The notes: a model not told the origin generated them from the sequence alone. 64,000 nucleotides of DNA from Silene conica (GCA_029255685.2 CM055313.2:26327079-26391078), one strand, 5' to 3'; counted from the stretch's first letter, positions 34,126 to 48,185 are shown. Translations and numbers: made by a program.

Positions 34126-35697
34126 GCTTGATGTTTTGATAACTTTAGTGACTGTTTGCAACATGACAAATAATGTAACTACGTGATGATGGAATCCTGC
34201 CCGAATGTTTAATTTCTCCGCATAATATAAAAATTTTATTTTGCAAGTCATATATGTTAACAGTTTCGTGATAAATGATGTAATGTGAGGAGATGGAAAA
34301 TGTACTTAAGTGATTTTAACTTATTAATCCAAGAATGTTCAACGGTCTTGTAAGCCTATGATTGGTGTACATCTCGTGAAATATGTCAATGCCCCATGTT
34401 TAATTACGTTAATAAATTTTGTCCTATGTCTATAATATGATTACGAACATAATATGATTACGAACATAATATGTCTATAATATGATTACGAACATGAAAT
34501 GTTTTAATTTGTCAATTATGAACTATGAGTTTCTTGATTGTTTACATTGTTGTGAATATATTGATTTTGTGTTAAAATTTCAATGGTATGTAAGTATTAG
34601 CTACTCTGATTCTATTTTACTGCGTAACAAGATTTCTACCGATCCTAATACTCTTGTTATTGTTCGAGGTTATATGCTTACATAATAATTGCCATGGGTT
34701 TCTTACAAGTACTTATTTGAGTTGAATATTAGTAATTGTTCTTTTATTTTGATAGTTAATATTTCCTATTGATAAGATAATGTTTTTGTTTGTGAGACGG
34801 GTTGAGTGTGAGGTGGGTAAACTTTTGGTAATTGATTAGCTGAGTTATTTATAATGATTCTGTATTAGCTTGGTTTGGTATAGCGTACAAGTTCTTGTTT
34901 ATGAAGTTGGAATATAAGGATACATACAAGCATGTCAATGAATTTGGTTAAGGTATGTACATTGACATGTTAATTAGTTTATGGGATAAAGTTTGAGGGG
35001 ATTGAGTTACTCATGAGACTAGAACAAAGACCATGATCGATTTTGTATTAAAATTGAGATTGCAGTTCAGTGTTTTATCGAGTTGCCGTATTCTTTGACC
35101 TTGACTCGTGGGTGAGTAGCTTAGAGTTTTACTCTATAAGTGTTGAGCAGATCCTTTAATGGAATATTTGATAATATTGATATTGAAATTGAAATGAGAA
35201 TTAGTTACTGGTATTGAGTTATAAGTATTGGGCCGTTGTGCCACATTGTGTTTATGGTTCGGATTGACCATGGTTATTTGTGTTTGAAATCAGTATTGAG
35301 ATGGAAGTATTGTTTTGAGGTTTTATCTCACCAGTTCACTCACCCCTTGTCTTTGGTCTTAGATTCGACGATGAGAATACAATACTTGGTTACTTAGAGT
35401 AAAGTTGTATGCGAGAGATAGAGTAATGAGTAAGACGGAGTAATGGGTTGACAATTTTTTTTTATAATGGGGTTACGGGGACGTAACCATGTTTTAAGGA
35501 GGATAGGATTGTAAAATCTTATTCATTTAAGATATGGCTAGTTGTTATGACATGGCTAATTGGTATGTCGTGATTGTTTGAATACATTTGATAATCCTGA
35601 TTTCTTCTGTTGTGCATTTTATTGTGTTTCGTGAAGTATCCTTTATTTTAGTTATACGTTAAACTTTGGGGACAAAATTTTCTTAACGAGGGTAGAG
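34126..35697 (+). mobile_element. 3' interior of the large B element (non-coding)
   Basis: From 34257 on this is a close copy of 3368-4765; a short local duplication of AATATGATTACGAACAT near 34435-34495 is a difference. It ends with the hairpin at 35661-35680 (one stem mismatch) and 17 nt before the LTR. Confidence 0.8.
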
Positions 35698-37252
<1,555 letters not shown>

Positions 37253-38214
37253 TGTAACATCCCGTATTTTCGTAAACAATATTCTAATAGTATAAAATTA
37301 TTTCCGGAATATAATATTATTTTAATAATAAATCGTAAGTTTTATTTTAAGTTTTCCGTTAAGTTCCGTCTTAAGATATTTTAATCTTAAGATGTTATCA
37401 CTTGGCATTTCATTTCCCGACTCGAGTCCGTATCACTTAAAGAAATAAACCCGACTAAAGTAAAAGTAAAAAAAAGGACAACCTAAACCCTACATAAACC
37501 CTCATCTCCATCGACATCCTCATTTCATTTCACAGTAACAATGCAAGCTCCATTTTCTCTTTTTCTCCAAGCTTCTAAAGACGATCTCGACCCCTTCCGG
37601 AACTCGTATCAAGGTAAATTTTATATTTTCGGAATCCTCTCGAGATTTGCAATCTTTATATCTCTTTCAATTTCCGTTTTGCCACTTTCGAAAAATGGGT
37701 TGTTTTACCCTAATTCGAGTTTAAGCTTATAATTCCCATTTTTATGGTTGTAGGAAGTGGTTTAGGTGACCCGGAGGTCGATACTCTCATAGTTGAAGAA
37801 TATTTCGGAGCTTAACCCGCTTTGAGGTGACAATTATGAGTAACTCGGCCATATTGTTAAAGTAGCAGAATTTGGGTTTGTTTTTTATGTTGATTCTGAT
37901 TTTAAGAACTTATGTTGATGTATGAACATAGAAGCATGCTAGGAATGAACTTGTTTTATATGTCCAATAAGTGGTTTAATTGATGATTATGAAGTTCTAT
38001 AGGTTTCACATGTTCATTTTCAGTTTTTGAAAAGTTAAGATGAATACAAAGTTTGATCTTAATATGTGTTCTGTTGATTCTTAAATGCTTGTTTATGGTT
38101 CATATGTATGTTTAATATGCTGGGTAAACTTGTATTGTTGCGATTTTTAAGATTGGTATCGATTTATCGAAAGATTTGAACCACTGTCGAATGCGCGTTT
38201 TACGCTCAGGGGCT

Positions 38215-38510
38215 CTGAGCCGGTCGACCGGTTGGGAGGTCTTCTTATTGTTTTTTGTTGTTTAAGAAAGGCCAAAGTGTAGGGGTGCTCAGCCGGGAGG
38301 TCGGCCGTCGTTCGACCGGATGAGACACCTTATTGTTATGTTTTACGTAGGCTGGGAAGTAGGGAGAAATGTCTCCCAGCCGGGTGGCTGGCGGCCGGTC
38401 GACCGGCTGGGGACCACTTCCCTTGTTTTTCGTTGTTTTTCGAAGGCTTATTGAAGGGAGTTGTCAGCCGGCTGACCGGCAGCCTGTCTCCAACCGGCTG
38501 AGGACCCTTC
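38215..38510. repeat. GGTCGACC palindrome cluster in the A LTR
   Basis: Four blocks, GCCGGTCGACCGG, GGCCGTCGTTCGACCGG, GGCCGGTCGACCGGC and GCCGGCTGACCGGC, are spaced 70-90 bp apart. All four blocks recur in the solo LTR at 43620-43925. Confidence 0.85.
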
Positions 38511-38769
38511 TTCTTTTAAAATCGCTTTAACTTTTAATCGGCTTGTCCGATTTGCTTGAGACTTGTTCCCTATGCTTTATACATGTGTTTGTGGTCCCCG
38601 GAGTTCGGGCGGCACTATATTGGGTTCGGGAATGGAGAGAGGATAGAGACTCCCCGGTCGGGTAACCGAAAGGGAAACCGACTCTCCCTCAACTTAGTTC
38701 CCGGGGTCAATTAAGTGTTGTTTAGAGGTCAGTAAAGTTAGGACTAAGGACTTGGTTGTAGTACATATC

Positions 38770-39190
38770 AGAATATCTCTGAGTTGGGACCGCTAGAGTA
38801 TGATATGTATTGATGTTTGATGGGTGTCAAGTTATGGTCGGAGTTGCGATTTTCTAGTTTGACACGTGAGTGTTTGTGGCGTGACGGCCTAGTCTGAGTT
38901 CGGACGTACGGACCGTCTCGTGTATGGATGATGCGGTAGGAATATGTCTGAGTTGCGACCTCTGTCTTACCGTGAGTTTGTTTGACCGTAGTGGGTTGGG
39001 TCTGAGTTGGGATCCCAATTTCATTACTAAGAGTAATGGTTCTGACTGAGTTGCATTATGAATCATTATTAACTGATTGGTATCCATCCGTGCCTGAGTT
39101 GCGGCTACGGGTGTATGCTTGCTGACTTGTGTACCAAGTTTAACTGAGTTGGGGTGTGACTTGGACACTGTTGATTGTGCCTAGTTCTTG
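38770..39190 (+). repeat. CTGAGTTGGGA periodic repeat in the A LTR
   Basis: CTGAGTTGGGA or CTGAGTTGCGA recurs about every 50-70 bp, at least seven times. The solo A LTR has the same series at 44200-44670. Confidence 0.8.
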
Positions 39191-39931
39191 CCTGAGTTTG
39201 GGTGGGTCCTAGATACTGCTGATTGCATCTGCTGTCCTAGGTACAGTGTCAGATGTTGCTGATTGTTTGATAGTGTTTGTGTAGAATATTGGTTATCTTA
39301 GTATTGCTCGTCCAAAGCATTGGACGACTCTTAGTCTGGTTTCGTAAACGGTTTGGATTGAAAGACCCCCCGGCCGGGCAACCGGAAGGGAAACCGGTTC
39401 TCCTTTCAAATAGTTTCCGAAGTTAGTTGAGAGCCTTTGCATAGTATTGCATGATGATATGAAGTTGAGAGATTGATATTTATGTACTTCACATGTTATA
39501 AATGTTGGAGTATGTTGGATGCTTTATGTGTTACGTGTCGCTAACAATAGGTGGCTAGGAGAACTCTAGTCACTCCCTACTGATTGTGGCGTACATGTTT
39601 TTCATGTATGTAGGTACATGACAGGTTGACGGTGGGTTACAGGAGGCTAGCGAGCGATGATCCTTTCATCGATGACTTACCATTTCTATCGTTAGCTACA
39701 CCTAGATGTTTTGGATTTATACTTGAGTGCCTGTAGGGATGTACCATCCCAGGCTGTTTTGTATTTATACTTTCGTACTTAGACAAATACTTATCTATGT
39801 TTTACTTATTTCAGTTTGTACGGTTTGTTTTTAGTTCACCTCGTTATCATGCATGTTAAAGTTTAAATTCCACGTAAATTTTGGCATGTTTGAATGCTTT
39901 ATTTTTCCACTGCGACGAGGGGTTTTACAGT

Positions 39932-39943
39932 TGGTATCAGAGC
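39932..39943 (+). promoter_or_regulatory. Primer-binding site of the A element (iMet)
   Basis: TGGTATCAGAGC, 2 nt after the LTR, is complementary to the 3' end of initiator tRNA-Met. Confidence 0.9.
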
Positions 39944-40100
39944 GTTATCGCTCCCGACGCACTCATGTACCCCCAACCTTAACTTGACCATATAATTGAA
40001 TAATGAATGAGAGATAGGGTAGATTTAAGGACTTATTATTGTAATCTGTTTGTGCATTGTTAGGAATAGGTCTAACGGTTCATTCTTGTATGATTGAAGA

Positions 40101-41309
40101 ATGACGGAGCCAACCGATGACGAGAATGCTGTGATGCATGTCCTCATTCAAACTCTCATGGGTTATATAACTCCGGCAAGTGTGGCCTCTTCTTCTTCAC
40201 AGACATCGGGAAGTAACCAACCTGGAGGATTGACTTGGATTGTTACTCAGATGTGGAGAAATGCGGCTAGGACCTTTGACGGAGAGACCAGTTCTGCGAC
40301 CCTCACCGCATGGTTCTTTGACATGGAAAAAAACATCATGATTTATGGTGTTCATCCTGAGGATCAGATCCGAGTAGTATCTCAGTTCTTAGTTCGTGAG
40401 GCTAGACGTTGGTGGATGACGATCAGCTCTCCTGCTGCTCGTGACCCTACTTTCACATGGAACCGTTTCAAGACTCTTCTTGGCATAAAGTTTTACCATA
40501 AGGATATACGCCACCATAAGATGACCGAGTTCATGAACCTTCGCCAAAAAACCCTTTCTGTTCAGGCCTTCACCAATCGATTTGAGGAGCTAATCCACTT
40601 TGTCCCGCAACTAGTCGAGAAAGAATAAGACAAAGCTTACCTATTTCGGAGCAAGCTTAATGCTGAGACTAGGAGTGTAGCCAGTGGTGACCCGACTTCT
40701 TACTTCTAGAGTTACTACAGTGTTTTGCGAGTGGAGGACCCGTACTAGATCTATTGTGAAGGAGCTAGAGCCTTCTCTCCTCCCCGACCACCTTTGCATA
40801 GTTGTCGAAGCGGGAGACCTTTTAGTCCTCCTTCCTCCTCCTCTCCTCCTGGGAAGGGATAATGCCCATTGTTCACTGAGCAACCTACTACGGTTAGCCC
40901 GGACATAGACCACCGTGCAAGACCGCGCATCTGCTACCGTTGTAGGAAACCCGGACACCTCTCTGATCAGTGTACCCAAAAGAAGAAGAAGTTCAAGAGA
41001 GCTAACACTTCTCAGGTTCGAAGCATGGACCTCTCACCTGGTGCTTCCCTACAGTGTTTCCATTGTCGCAAGGATCTTCATCCTAGAGTTGAATGTCACG
41101 GCAACCCTTACTTATGCTTCACCTGCGAGAAACTTGGACATCGCTCTTTCGAGTGCCCCGTGGGGATTGTCACCATTGATAGAGTTGTCACTACTGACCT
41201 AGAGGCCGAGACCAGTAGAGCCATAGCTGTTCAGAGTCAAGCTGAGACTGGAGTTCACCCTGACCCATCTACTGGTATGTACATGTTTACTGTTTTATTC
41301 GTAATCTGA
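40101..41309 (+). pseudogene. Family A gag, Ty3-type capsid with three CCHC zinc knuckles, four nonsense codons
   Basis: One reading frame covers the whole region but has stops at 40626 (TAA), 40707 (TAG), 40746 (TAG) and 40860 (TAA); homology continues across the first one. The capsid part (residues about 50-175) has the Retrotrans_gag pattern: AARTFDGETSSATLTAWFFD, REARRWWMTI, FNRFKTLLGIKFY-like and VQAFTNRFEELI blocks. The nucleocapsid part (about residue 277 on) has three C-X2-C-X4-H-X4-C knuckles: CYRCRKPGHLSDQC, CFHCRKDLHPRVEC and CFTCEKLGHRSFEC. Gag packages element RNA in virus-like particles. No protease or polymerase follows, so the element is a remnant truncated near 41310. Confidence 0.88.
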
Positions 41310-41600
41310 TGTACATGTAACCGTTAAAATCTTAGTCTCCTTCCTTAGACTTCTGTTAATCCTTCTCGAGAGCTATCTTCATGCTCTTTCGACTTCACCT
41401 TGTGACTTGCCTTTCTAAGTCCTCATGTGAGGTAACCTACCTTACATGTGCTTGAAGAGTTTCTCGAGGATACCCGTAACCATGTTTCGGAGAACGTTGT
41501 ATTTGAGGAAGACCTACGAGGTATTGTGAGACATGTTTTGGTGATCCTAGTGTCTATATGTCACCATTTGAAGAGTGAGAGTGAATGATGGGATACTTGC
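41310..41600. other. Junction region between the A gag and the copia fragment
   Basis: No clear coding match. It may be decayed protease-region sequence of the A element. Confidence 0.3.
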
Positions 41601-41609
41601 GCTAAGTAG

Positions 41610-41885
41610 AGTGTTTAACATAAGCATCACAAACCTAAATTCTAAGAAATGACATATTAGGAACCTTTCCTTTCCATATTTTATATGGAGTTTTATCAGC
41701 TGCTTTAGTCGGACTTCAATTGAGAGAAAATAATGCAAATAATAATGCAAATCCCCAAAATGAATCAGGTAGCTCAACCTGACTCATCATTGATCGAACC
41801 ATATCTAATAAGGTCCGATTTCTCCTTTCTGATACACCATTTAATTGGTCACCTTGAGAAGCGTGCAAGGAATTTTAAGGAGTCC
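41610..41885 (-). pseudogene. Copia-type integrase fragment, minus strand
   Basis: Read on the minus strand, one frame gives NGVSERRNRTLLDMVRSMMS, LPDSFWGFALLFALFSLN, then after a stop TKAADKTPYKIWKGKVPNMS and a second stop before VCDAYVK. This is the C-terminal part of the copia integrase catalytic core (the ERRNRTLLDM and TPYKIWKGK blocks). About 90 residues survive with two stops. Neither LTR of the source element is nearby, so this is a scrap caught between the A and D2 sequences. Confidence 0.85.
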
Positions 41886-42679
41886 TTTTTTCTATTTTCT
41901 TTTCGCACTTGTTTTTTTTCTTTTCCACCCCTTGTGAATTCCATTTACCACCCAATTCGTTTAATTTCCAAAAAAGAGTTGTCTTTTGTCTTTTTCAGGT
42001 CTTTATGGTAGCACTGCTGGCTACCGAAACCTCCTAGCAAACGCTGGTTTGGGGAGGTTTCCGTTCGCCCCATTGTTTTGTGAGTTCCTTCATTTTTTCC
42101 TTAGTTATTTTTACGCAAATTCTTTGATCCTTTGCATATGCTATTGTACAATAGGGACATTGTGTGATTTGGTTTGGGGAAGGGTTTTGCGTTGCATTCA
42201 TGTTTTATTGCACTTCTGGTTGCATTGTTGTTTTATTTTCCTTTCATATATAAAAATCCAAAAAATTGAAAAATTTCAAAAATTTCAAAAAAACATGCAC
42301 GTTTATTTTAGCATATAGGTTGAGTCGGAACGATAGTATTTCAATTATGACTTTGCATTTCAGCTGTTTATACCTAAGCCTTGCTAGTCAACATGTTGTT
42401 AGTATACTCAGATGCATAATCTACGAGTTTTTGTCAAAATAATTGCTGATTTTGAGACTTGACTTTTTATCTTTGGCAAGCTACAATACATTCTAAGGTT
42501 TTTAGAGCTTTATACCTGGTGTCATTTGTGACCAGTTTGTTTAGGATGTGAGTAGTACTCCTTATGAGACATGTTACATCAATATGCATAAACATGAACT
42601 TAATCTTCTTAATACCTGTATGCTATCTACTTTATTGATTTTTGACACGTGCTTAAGAGGTCCCTTTTCTAATTTTACC
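41886..42679 (+). mobile_element. D2: 3' interior of an Athila-like element, part 1
   Basis: It resembles the D1 3' interior in order of features: a GAAACCTCC...GGTTTGGGGA block, a GGGACATTGTGTGATTTGG block (compare 21915-21945), then an A-rich (AAAATCC) stretch. No coding sequence. It continues at 45368 after the solo A LTR. Confidence 0.65.
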
Positions 42680-43619
42680 ATTAACATCCCGTATTTTCGT
42701 AAAATAATATTTTAATATTTTAAAATATTTTCAGGAATATAATATTAGTTAATAATATTTCGTAAGTTTTATTTTAGAATTACCGTTAAGTTCCATCTTA
42801 AGAATTTTTTTATCTCAAGATGTTTAGTTCACTTGGCATTTCCCGTCTTAGGTTTCCGTTCCACTTAAATTGAGGAAACCCGACTCACCTAAATAAAGGA
42901 CACCTCCTTTCTTCATTATTACGACATTTCATTTTCTCAACAAAACACAAACACAGTAAACCAAAATCCATTTTCTCTCTTCTTTGGAAAGCTCCTAAAA
43001 GATCATCTAAAGGCCTAATTCAACTCGAATCAAGGTAATATTTACATATTCGGATAAATTTCGCAATTTCTAATTTTTCTATCACTTTTGTTTTTCATTT
43101 CTCGAACTTTCATTTTCGGGCTGTTTTTGCCCTAATTCGTTTTAAGCCCCTAATTTTCGTTTTTATGTTCTTAGGAGTTGGCTTGGACGATCCCGAGGTT
43201 GATTCTTACACTGTGGAGGAAGAATTTGGAGCACAAGACGCTTGAGGTGCTGATAATGAGCTTACTCGCCTATTTGTCATATTAACATGCTTTGTGTTGA
43301 TTTTGATGTGTTTATATGTTTAGAAGCATAAGATAGGTTGCAAACATCTTTAGTATGTTTATTATTCTGATTGTTGTTAGAAATTTATGTTGAAATCATC
43401 ATATGGGTTGAATTTGGGAGTATACATAAAGATGGGTATAATTTGGGATTTTGATGTGAATCCATGAATTTGATACTGTTTATATGTTTCTTATAGTTGT
43501 TTGATGCTATAAACATGCTGGGACTGTTGAGTTGTTGTTTAGAATCATGTTTAGGAAGATTTGATGAAGGAATGGAATGTTTTACTCTTGTTGAAATTGC
43601 GAAAAATCACGAACAGGGA

Positions 43620-43930
43620 CTCCCAGCCAGTAGGCCGACCGGCATTCGGTCGACCGGCTGAGAGCCCTTTTAGGGTGTTTTCTTCTGTTGTTGAAAAACG
43701 TGAGATGGGGTGCTCAGTCGGGTGGCCGGCCGCCGGTCCACCGGCTGAGACTCCTTTGTGTGTTGTTTCATTTTAAAGAGGAGATTAGGGAGATAGATCT
43801 CCCCAGCCGGGTGGCCGACGTCCGGTCGACCGGCTGGGGACCCTTTCCTTGTTGCTTTGATTTTCAAAGGCTGTACTTGGATGGGGTTGTCAGACGGCTG
43901 ACCGACAGCCTGTCTATGACCGTTTGAGAG
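43620..43930. repeat. GGTCGACC palindrome cluster in the A solo LTR
   Basis: Same four-block order and spacing as 38215-38510, with individual base changes in the arms. Confidence 0.85.
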
Positions 43931-44890
43931 CCCCATTACATACAAAATCATGTTTAACTAGTGATCGATTCATCCGATTTGCTTGAGACTTCTTTCGTAT
44001 GTCTTGTATGCTGTTTGAGGTCCTCGGAGTTCGGGCGGCACTATATTGGGTTCGTGAATAGAATTGAGGATAGAGACCCACCGGTCGGGCAACCGAAAGG
44101 GAAACCGGCTCTCCATCGACTTAGTTTCCGGGATCAATTAAGTGTTGATTAGAAGTCAGTAAAATTAAGACGTAGGACTTGGTTGTAGTACATATCGGAA
44201 TATGTCTGAGTTGGGACTGCTAGAGTACGATATGTACTGATGTTTGTTGCATGTCAAGTTATGTCTGAGTTGGGACCTCTAGTTTGACATGTACGTGTAT
44301 GTGGCGTGGCGGACATGTCTGAGTTGGGATCTCTGACCGTTACCTGTATGGATGATGCGGTGGGAGATGTTTGAGTTGGGACCTCTTTCCCTCTGCGAGT
44401 TTGTATGACCGTGGTGAATTGGGTCTGAGTTGGGATCCTGGTTCACTACGAAGGGTAATGGTTATGGCTGAGTTGGGTCATTGAACCATTATTAGCTGAT
44501 CGGTATCCATTCGTGCCTGAGTTGGGGTTCACGGATGTCTACTAGCTGACCTTGTTTACCAAGTTTACCTGAGTTGGGGTGCGACTTGGACATGCCGATT
44601 GTGTTTAGTTCTTTCCCGAGTTGGGGTTAGTTCTAGATACTGTTGTTTGCATCTGCTTGTCTGAGTTGGGGTACAGTGTCAGATGTTGTTGAAATTGTGT
44701 TTATCTAGAGTATGGTTATCATTTGAGTATTGTTCGTCCAAGGCATTGGACGGCCCTTATTCTGAGTTCGTAAATGGTTTGAGGAGAAAGACCCCCCGGC
44801 CGGGCACGGAAGGGAGACCGGCTCTTGCTTCAAATAGTTTCCGAAGTTAGTTAGGGGTATTTGCATAACTGAAGCATGTTGATATGAAAG

Positions 44891-44892
<2 letters not shown>

Positions 44893-44922
<30 letters not shown>
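44893..44922. repeat. (TA)n microsatellite
   Basis: About fifteen TA units, absent from the corresponding place in the A LTR at 39460-39480. Confidence 0.95.
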
Positions 44923-44925
<3 letters not shown>

Positions 44926-45367
44926 CGCATGTTATAATGTTGGAGTATGTTGGATGTTCTTATGTGTTACGTGTTGCTAACAATAGGTGGCTAGGAGAAC
45001 TCTAGTCACTCCTCACTGATTGTAGCGTATATTTTTTCATGTATGTAGGTACATGATGGTTGCTGGAGGGTTACAGAGGCTAACGAGCGATGATCCTATC
45101 ATCGATGACATACATATCTATCGTTTTAGCTAGACCTAGATTTTGTTATACATTGAGTGCTTGTAGGGATATGCTATCACAGGCTGCATTTTCTTACTTA
45201 TGCTCTTTGTACTTAGACTTGTATACTTATCTATGTTTTGATCATTTCTGCATATATAATTTTGTTTAATTCACTTCGTCCTTATCTTGCATGTTAAAGT
45301 TTAAATTCCGTGTAAATTTTGGCATGTTTGTATGTTTTACTTTTCCGCTGCGACGAGGGGTTTTACA

Positions 45368-45524
45368 TTTCCAATAAGCCTTACATAGCCAAAATTGCCT
45401 TTTTGTCCCATAAGCTACATCCTATGCTTAGCCTATCTTTCCAAGCTAGTATTTGTAGTCGCGGGAATGCATTAGTTCCTTTTGGTTATGTTGTTCCTAT
45501 TTGAGAAAGATGGCAAAATTCAGA

Positions 45525-45558
<34 letters not shown>

Positions 45559-46303
45559 GGAAAACAGAAAAACGAAAACAATGCTGCAAATCAGTCGATC
45601 GACCGAGAGACATGGTCGGTCGACCACCTGTCAGAAATCAGAAAATCGCAATTGCTTGAAAGTTTTATTCATTAGCGATTCCTACTCCCACGTCTTATTT
45701 ATATCATTTGGGGAGTTGTTTTCCTTAGAAATTGTGAGATTTGTGCTTTAAAATAGCACCGTGTTCATTGATGTTGGGTTTGGAAGTGATGAAATTATTC
45801 TTGTTTGGATCCCGTTGTTTGCTAGCTTGGCTTTTAAACTCCACATATCGAAATCATCTTAGCCTTTTTTACCCATTCCCTCACATATCCTTTCTTTTCC
45901 TCAGCATGTGTCAAGGTCTTTAGATTACAATGTACATACACGGTTATAGAGACTATTTTCATGTTAGATTGCAGGCATGTTCTCATGGGTCGAAGTTAGG
46001 TGAGTGTCACTACAAAGTTACTTCTTTCTATCTTTTACATATACTCATCCATGCTTATTGTGTGATTTGAACGACCCGCGAGAGTCCATTTTGATAAGTC
46101 TCTATGGTCGATAGATTAGCAAATTTTGACAACTTCATAGCTCGTTTGCATGATTCATATTACTAATTGATTGTTGATTTAGCATTAAATTGGTTTAGGC
46201 TTTACAGTTGCATTTCGCTCTGAAATTGAAATCATTCCATTAGTTTTTAAGATCGAGTCTAGTTCTTGCTTGAGGACAAGCAAGATTTTGGTTTGGGGTA
46301 ATT
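45368..46303 (+). mobile_element. D2: 3' interior, part 2, with polypurine tract
   Basis: It includes a purine tract at 45522-45575, a palindrome pair (GTCGATCGAC and GGTCGACC, 45595-45640), a hairpin at 46264-46285 and GGTTTGGGGTAA just before the LTR. No protein is recognised. Confidence 0.7.
46264..46303 (+). promoter_or_regulatory. Hairpin plus polypurine tract before the D2 3' LTR
   Basis: A perfect 9-bp stem (TCTTGCTTG / CAAGCAAGA) with loop AGGA is followed by 18 nt including GGTTTGGGGTAA, then the LTR at 46304. Layout and spacing equal those of D1 at 23377, but two stem pairs have changed in a compensated way. Confidence 0.75.
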
Positions 46304-47901
46304 TGATGTGTGTCTATTTTATGATGTTCTACATCTATTTCAACACGCATTTCTGAGCTCAATATTGTGATTATAGCTATTATTTCTCCGATTTCGTCTA
46401 CTTTCGTATCTTGGTGCATTATTGCAGATTAATGCGGAATTGAGTCGATTTTGAGTCAAACCCGTCCTCAAGTGGATTGCATGGCTAAGGACACGAAGGA
46501 ATAGTGAAGGGATGAAGCCTAGCGCGTATTTCAAAGCCCGAAAGACTGATTTCAGAAGTTATGAAGACTGATACATCAGGTACATCAGTCGACCGACTGA
46601 ACACAGTGGTCGGTCGACCAATGTACCTGATGCGCAAAAATCCAGAAGCCATCTTACAAGAACAGAAGCTTCATCAAACCCGATTATTGGTCGAACGACC
46701 AGTGCCAACGGTCGGTCGACCCGCTCGGCCTTTTTCGAAAAAATCAGAAAAGAGATTAAGCCCATGAGCGTGATTAGGGTTTAAAGTAAAGCTTGAGAGT
46801 TTACTATAAAAGTTAATCCATGCCTTAGTACTAATCATCAAGTTTTTATCTAATTTACAGAGCAAACTCATACATCTCGTTTATTATTAGTTTAGGTTTT
46901 AGAATTAGTTCATACAACCGTTCCGTTCCACGCATTTTTCAATAAAAGTTCAATCTTTCTGTCCTACTTTCTGCCTCATTGCTTAACGGTAATCTATGTT
47001 TCTAATTCAGTTTATTTATCAGTTTTCTTAGTATCAATATCGGTTAGTTAGAATCCCAAGCCATTGCTTTTGCAAATTGCATTATTGATATCTTAATCAT
47101 GTTGTTTACTGTTATTATTGTTAAAGTTTCTGGTTTCAATATCGTTATGAGTAGCTAAGCCCTTTTGTGTTAGGATGTGGGCGACCTATAGCATAAATGG
47201 TGTAGTTTAGGGCAACCCGTAACAACGCTTGGTCGACCGACTGGCTTCCCTGCTCGTTCGACTGGGTTGATTAGTCGATCGAACGGACTAGCTGGTCGGT
47301 CGACTGACTTCGTGTATGATCGGACCTGTTTTATTTCGTTAAGTGCAATATATTTCAATAAGACCGAGAGGAGACTTGTTAGATGCTTAGTAATGACCAA
47401 CCCGTGGATCGAGAGATAGGGAAGGGCATTAGTTAACGGTTTAAGACAGCTATGTTACTAAGATCGAAAGGTACGTGACTTAGTCATTAGGAATCACCTA
47501 TCGTGTTGACAACTAAGATTAGTGAGACCTAGGGACTAGTAGCATAGGCCGAAAGGAGCTATTAGTTAACTCGGATCGAAAGGACTTGTTATACTCCTTA
47601 CACAACTGTAATACGGATTTACCTAGATCATTTGCCATCATAGCTATAGTGACCCGAGCATCCTATCATCTCTTTTATCATTTATTTACATCTTATATAT
47701 CAGTTTTGTTCTTGTTATTTGTTTTATTAGACTTGGTTCAAACCAAAACAACTCAAACCCCCCCCCCCCCCCCCCCTTCCCTTTTTGTTACCTTAAGATT
47801 AAAGATTTAAAACAGTTAATATCTCTCAAACCTCCTTGTGGTTCGACCCTGACTATCACTATCTATAATTTTAGTTTGGATTATAAATTTTATCTTTGAC
47901 A
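46304..47901 (+). mobile_element. D2 3' LTR (about 1.6 kb)
   Basis: It starts TGATGTGTGTCTATTTT right after the polypurine tract and ends near ATCTTTGACA, by analogy with ACCCTTGTCA in D1. Internal TCGA palindromes lie at 46580-46620, 46690-46725 and 47225-47310, and there is a poly-C tract at 47758-47776. The 5' LTR is not in the window, so no TSD can be tested. Confidence 0.75.
47758..47776. repeat. Poly-C tract
   Basis: A run of about nineteen C near the end of the D2 LTR. Confidence 0.9.
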
Positions 47902-48185
47902 CCTACAACGACAGATATCAAAGAGCCCATAATGCGGCTCGTTTAGCTTTAATGTAATTTCTTTACTGCTGCGAAAAAAACAGATATGAGAGTAAAGGAG
48001 AGTGAGTGGCTGACAGACAGACTCTACTAAAGTTGATAAAAAGGTAGACGAAAAGCCTTTACTTTTGCTTTGACCGTTCAGTTTGGTTATGTGTAGAGGC
48101 TAGCTTTTCAACTTTCTGACTTCTGATACGATCGACTTGAGCCAATTTTTACTTGTTTTTCCAGGGGATTTATCTTCAATTATTA

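Larger units (their letters stand above)
37253..39929 (+). mobile_element. Family A 5' LTR (2677 bp)
   Basis: It starts TGTAACATCCCG and ends GCGACGAGGGGTTTTACA, followed by an iMet primer site. It contains a cluster of CCGGTCGACCGG-type palindromes (38215-38510) and a periodic CTGAGTTGGGA repeat (38770-39190). The related solo LTR is 42680-45367. Confidence 0.93.
42680..45367 (+). mobile_element. Solo LTR of family A (2688 bp) inside D2
   Basis: It matches the LTR at 37253-39929 from the second or third base (start mutated from TG to AT) to GAGGGGTTTTACA. Neither gag nor primer site is attached. Flanks TTACC (42675-42679) and TTTCC (45368-45372) fit a TSD with one change. D2 sequence resumes on its right side, which shows it is not the 3' LTR of the element at 37253. 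Confidence 0.8.

Noticed and set aside
42680..45367. Reading this LTR as the 3' LTR of the A element at 37253
   Set aside because: D2 sequence flanks it on both sides and a near-perfect TSD (TTACC/TTTCC) closes it, so it is a solo LTR.
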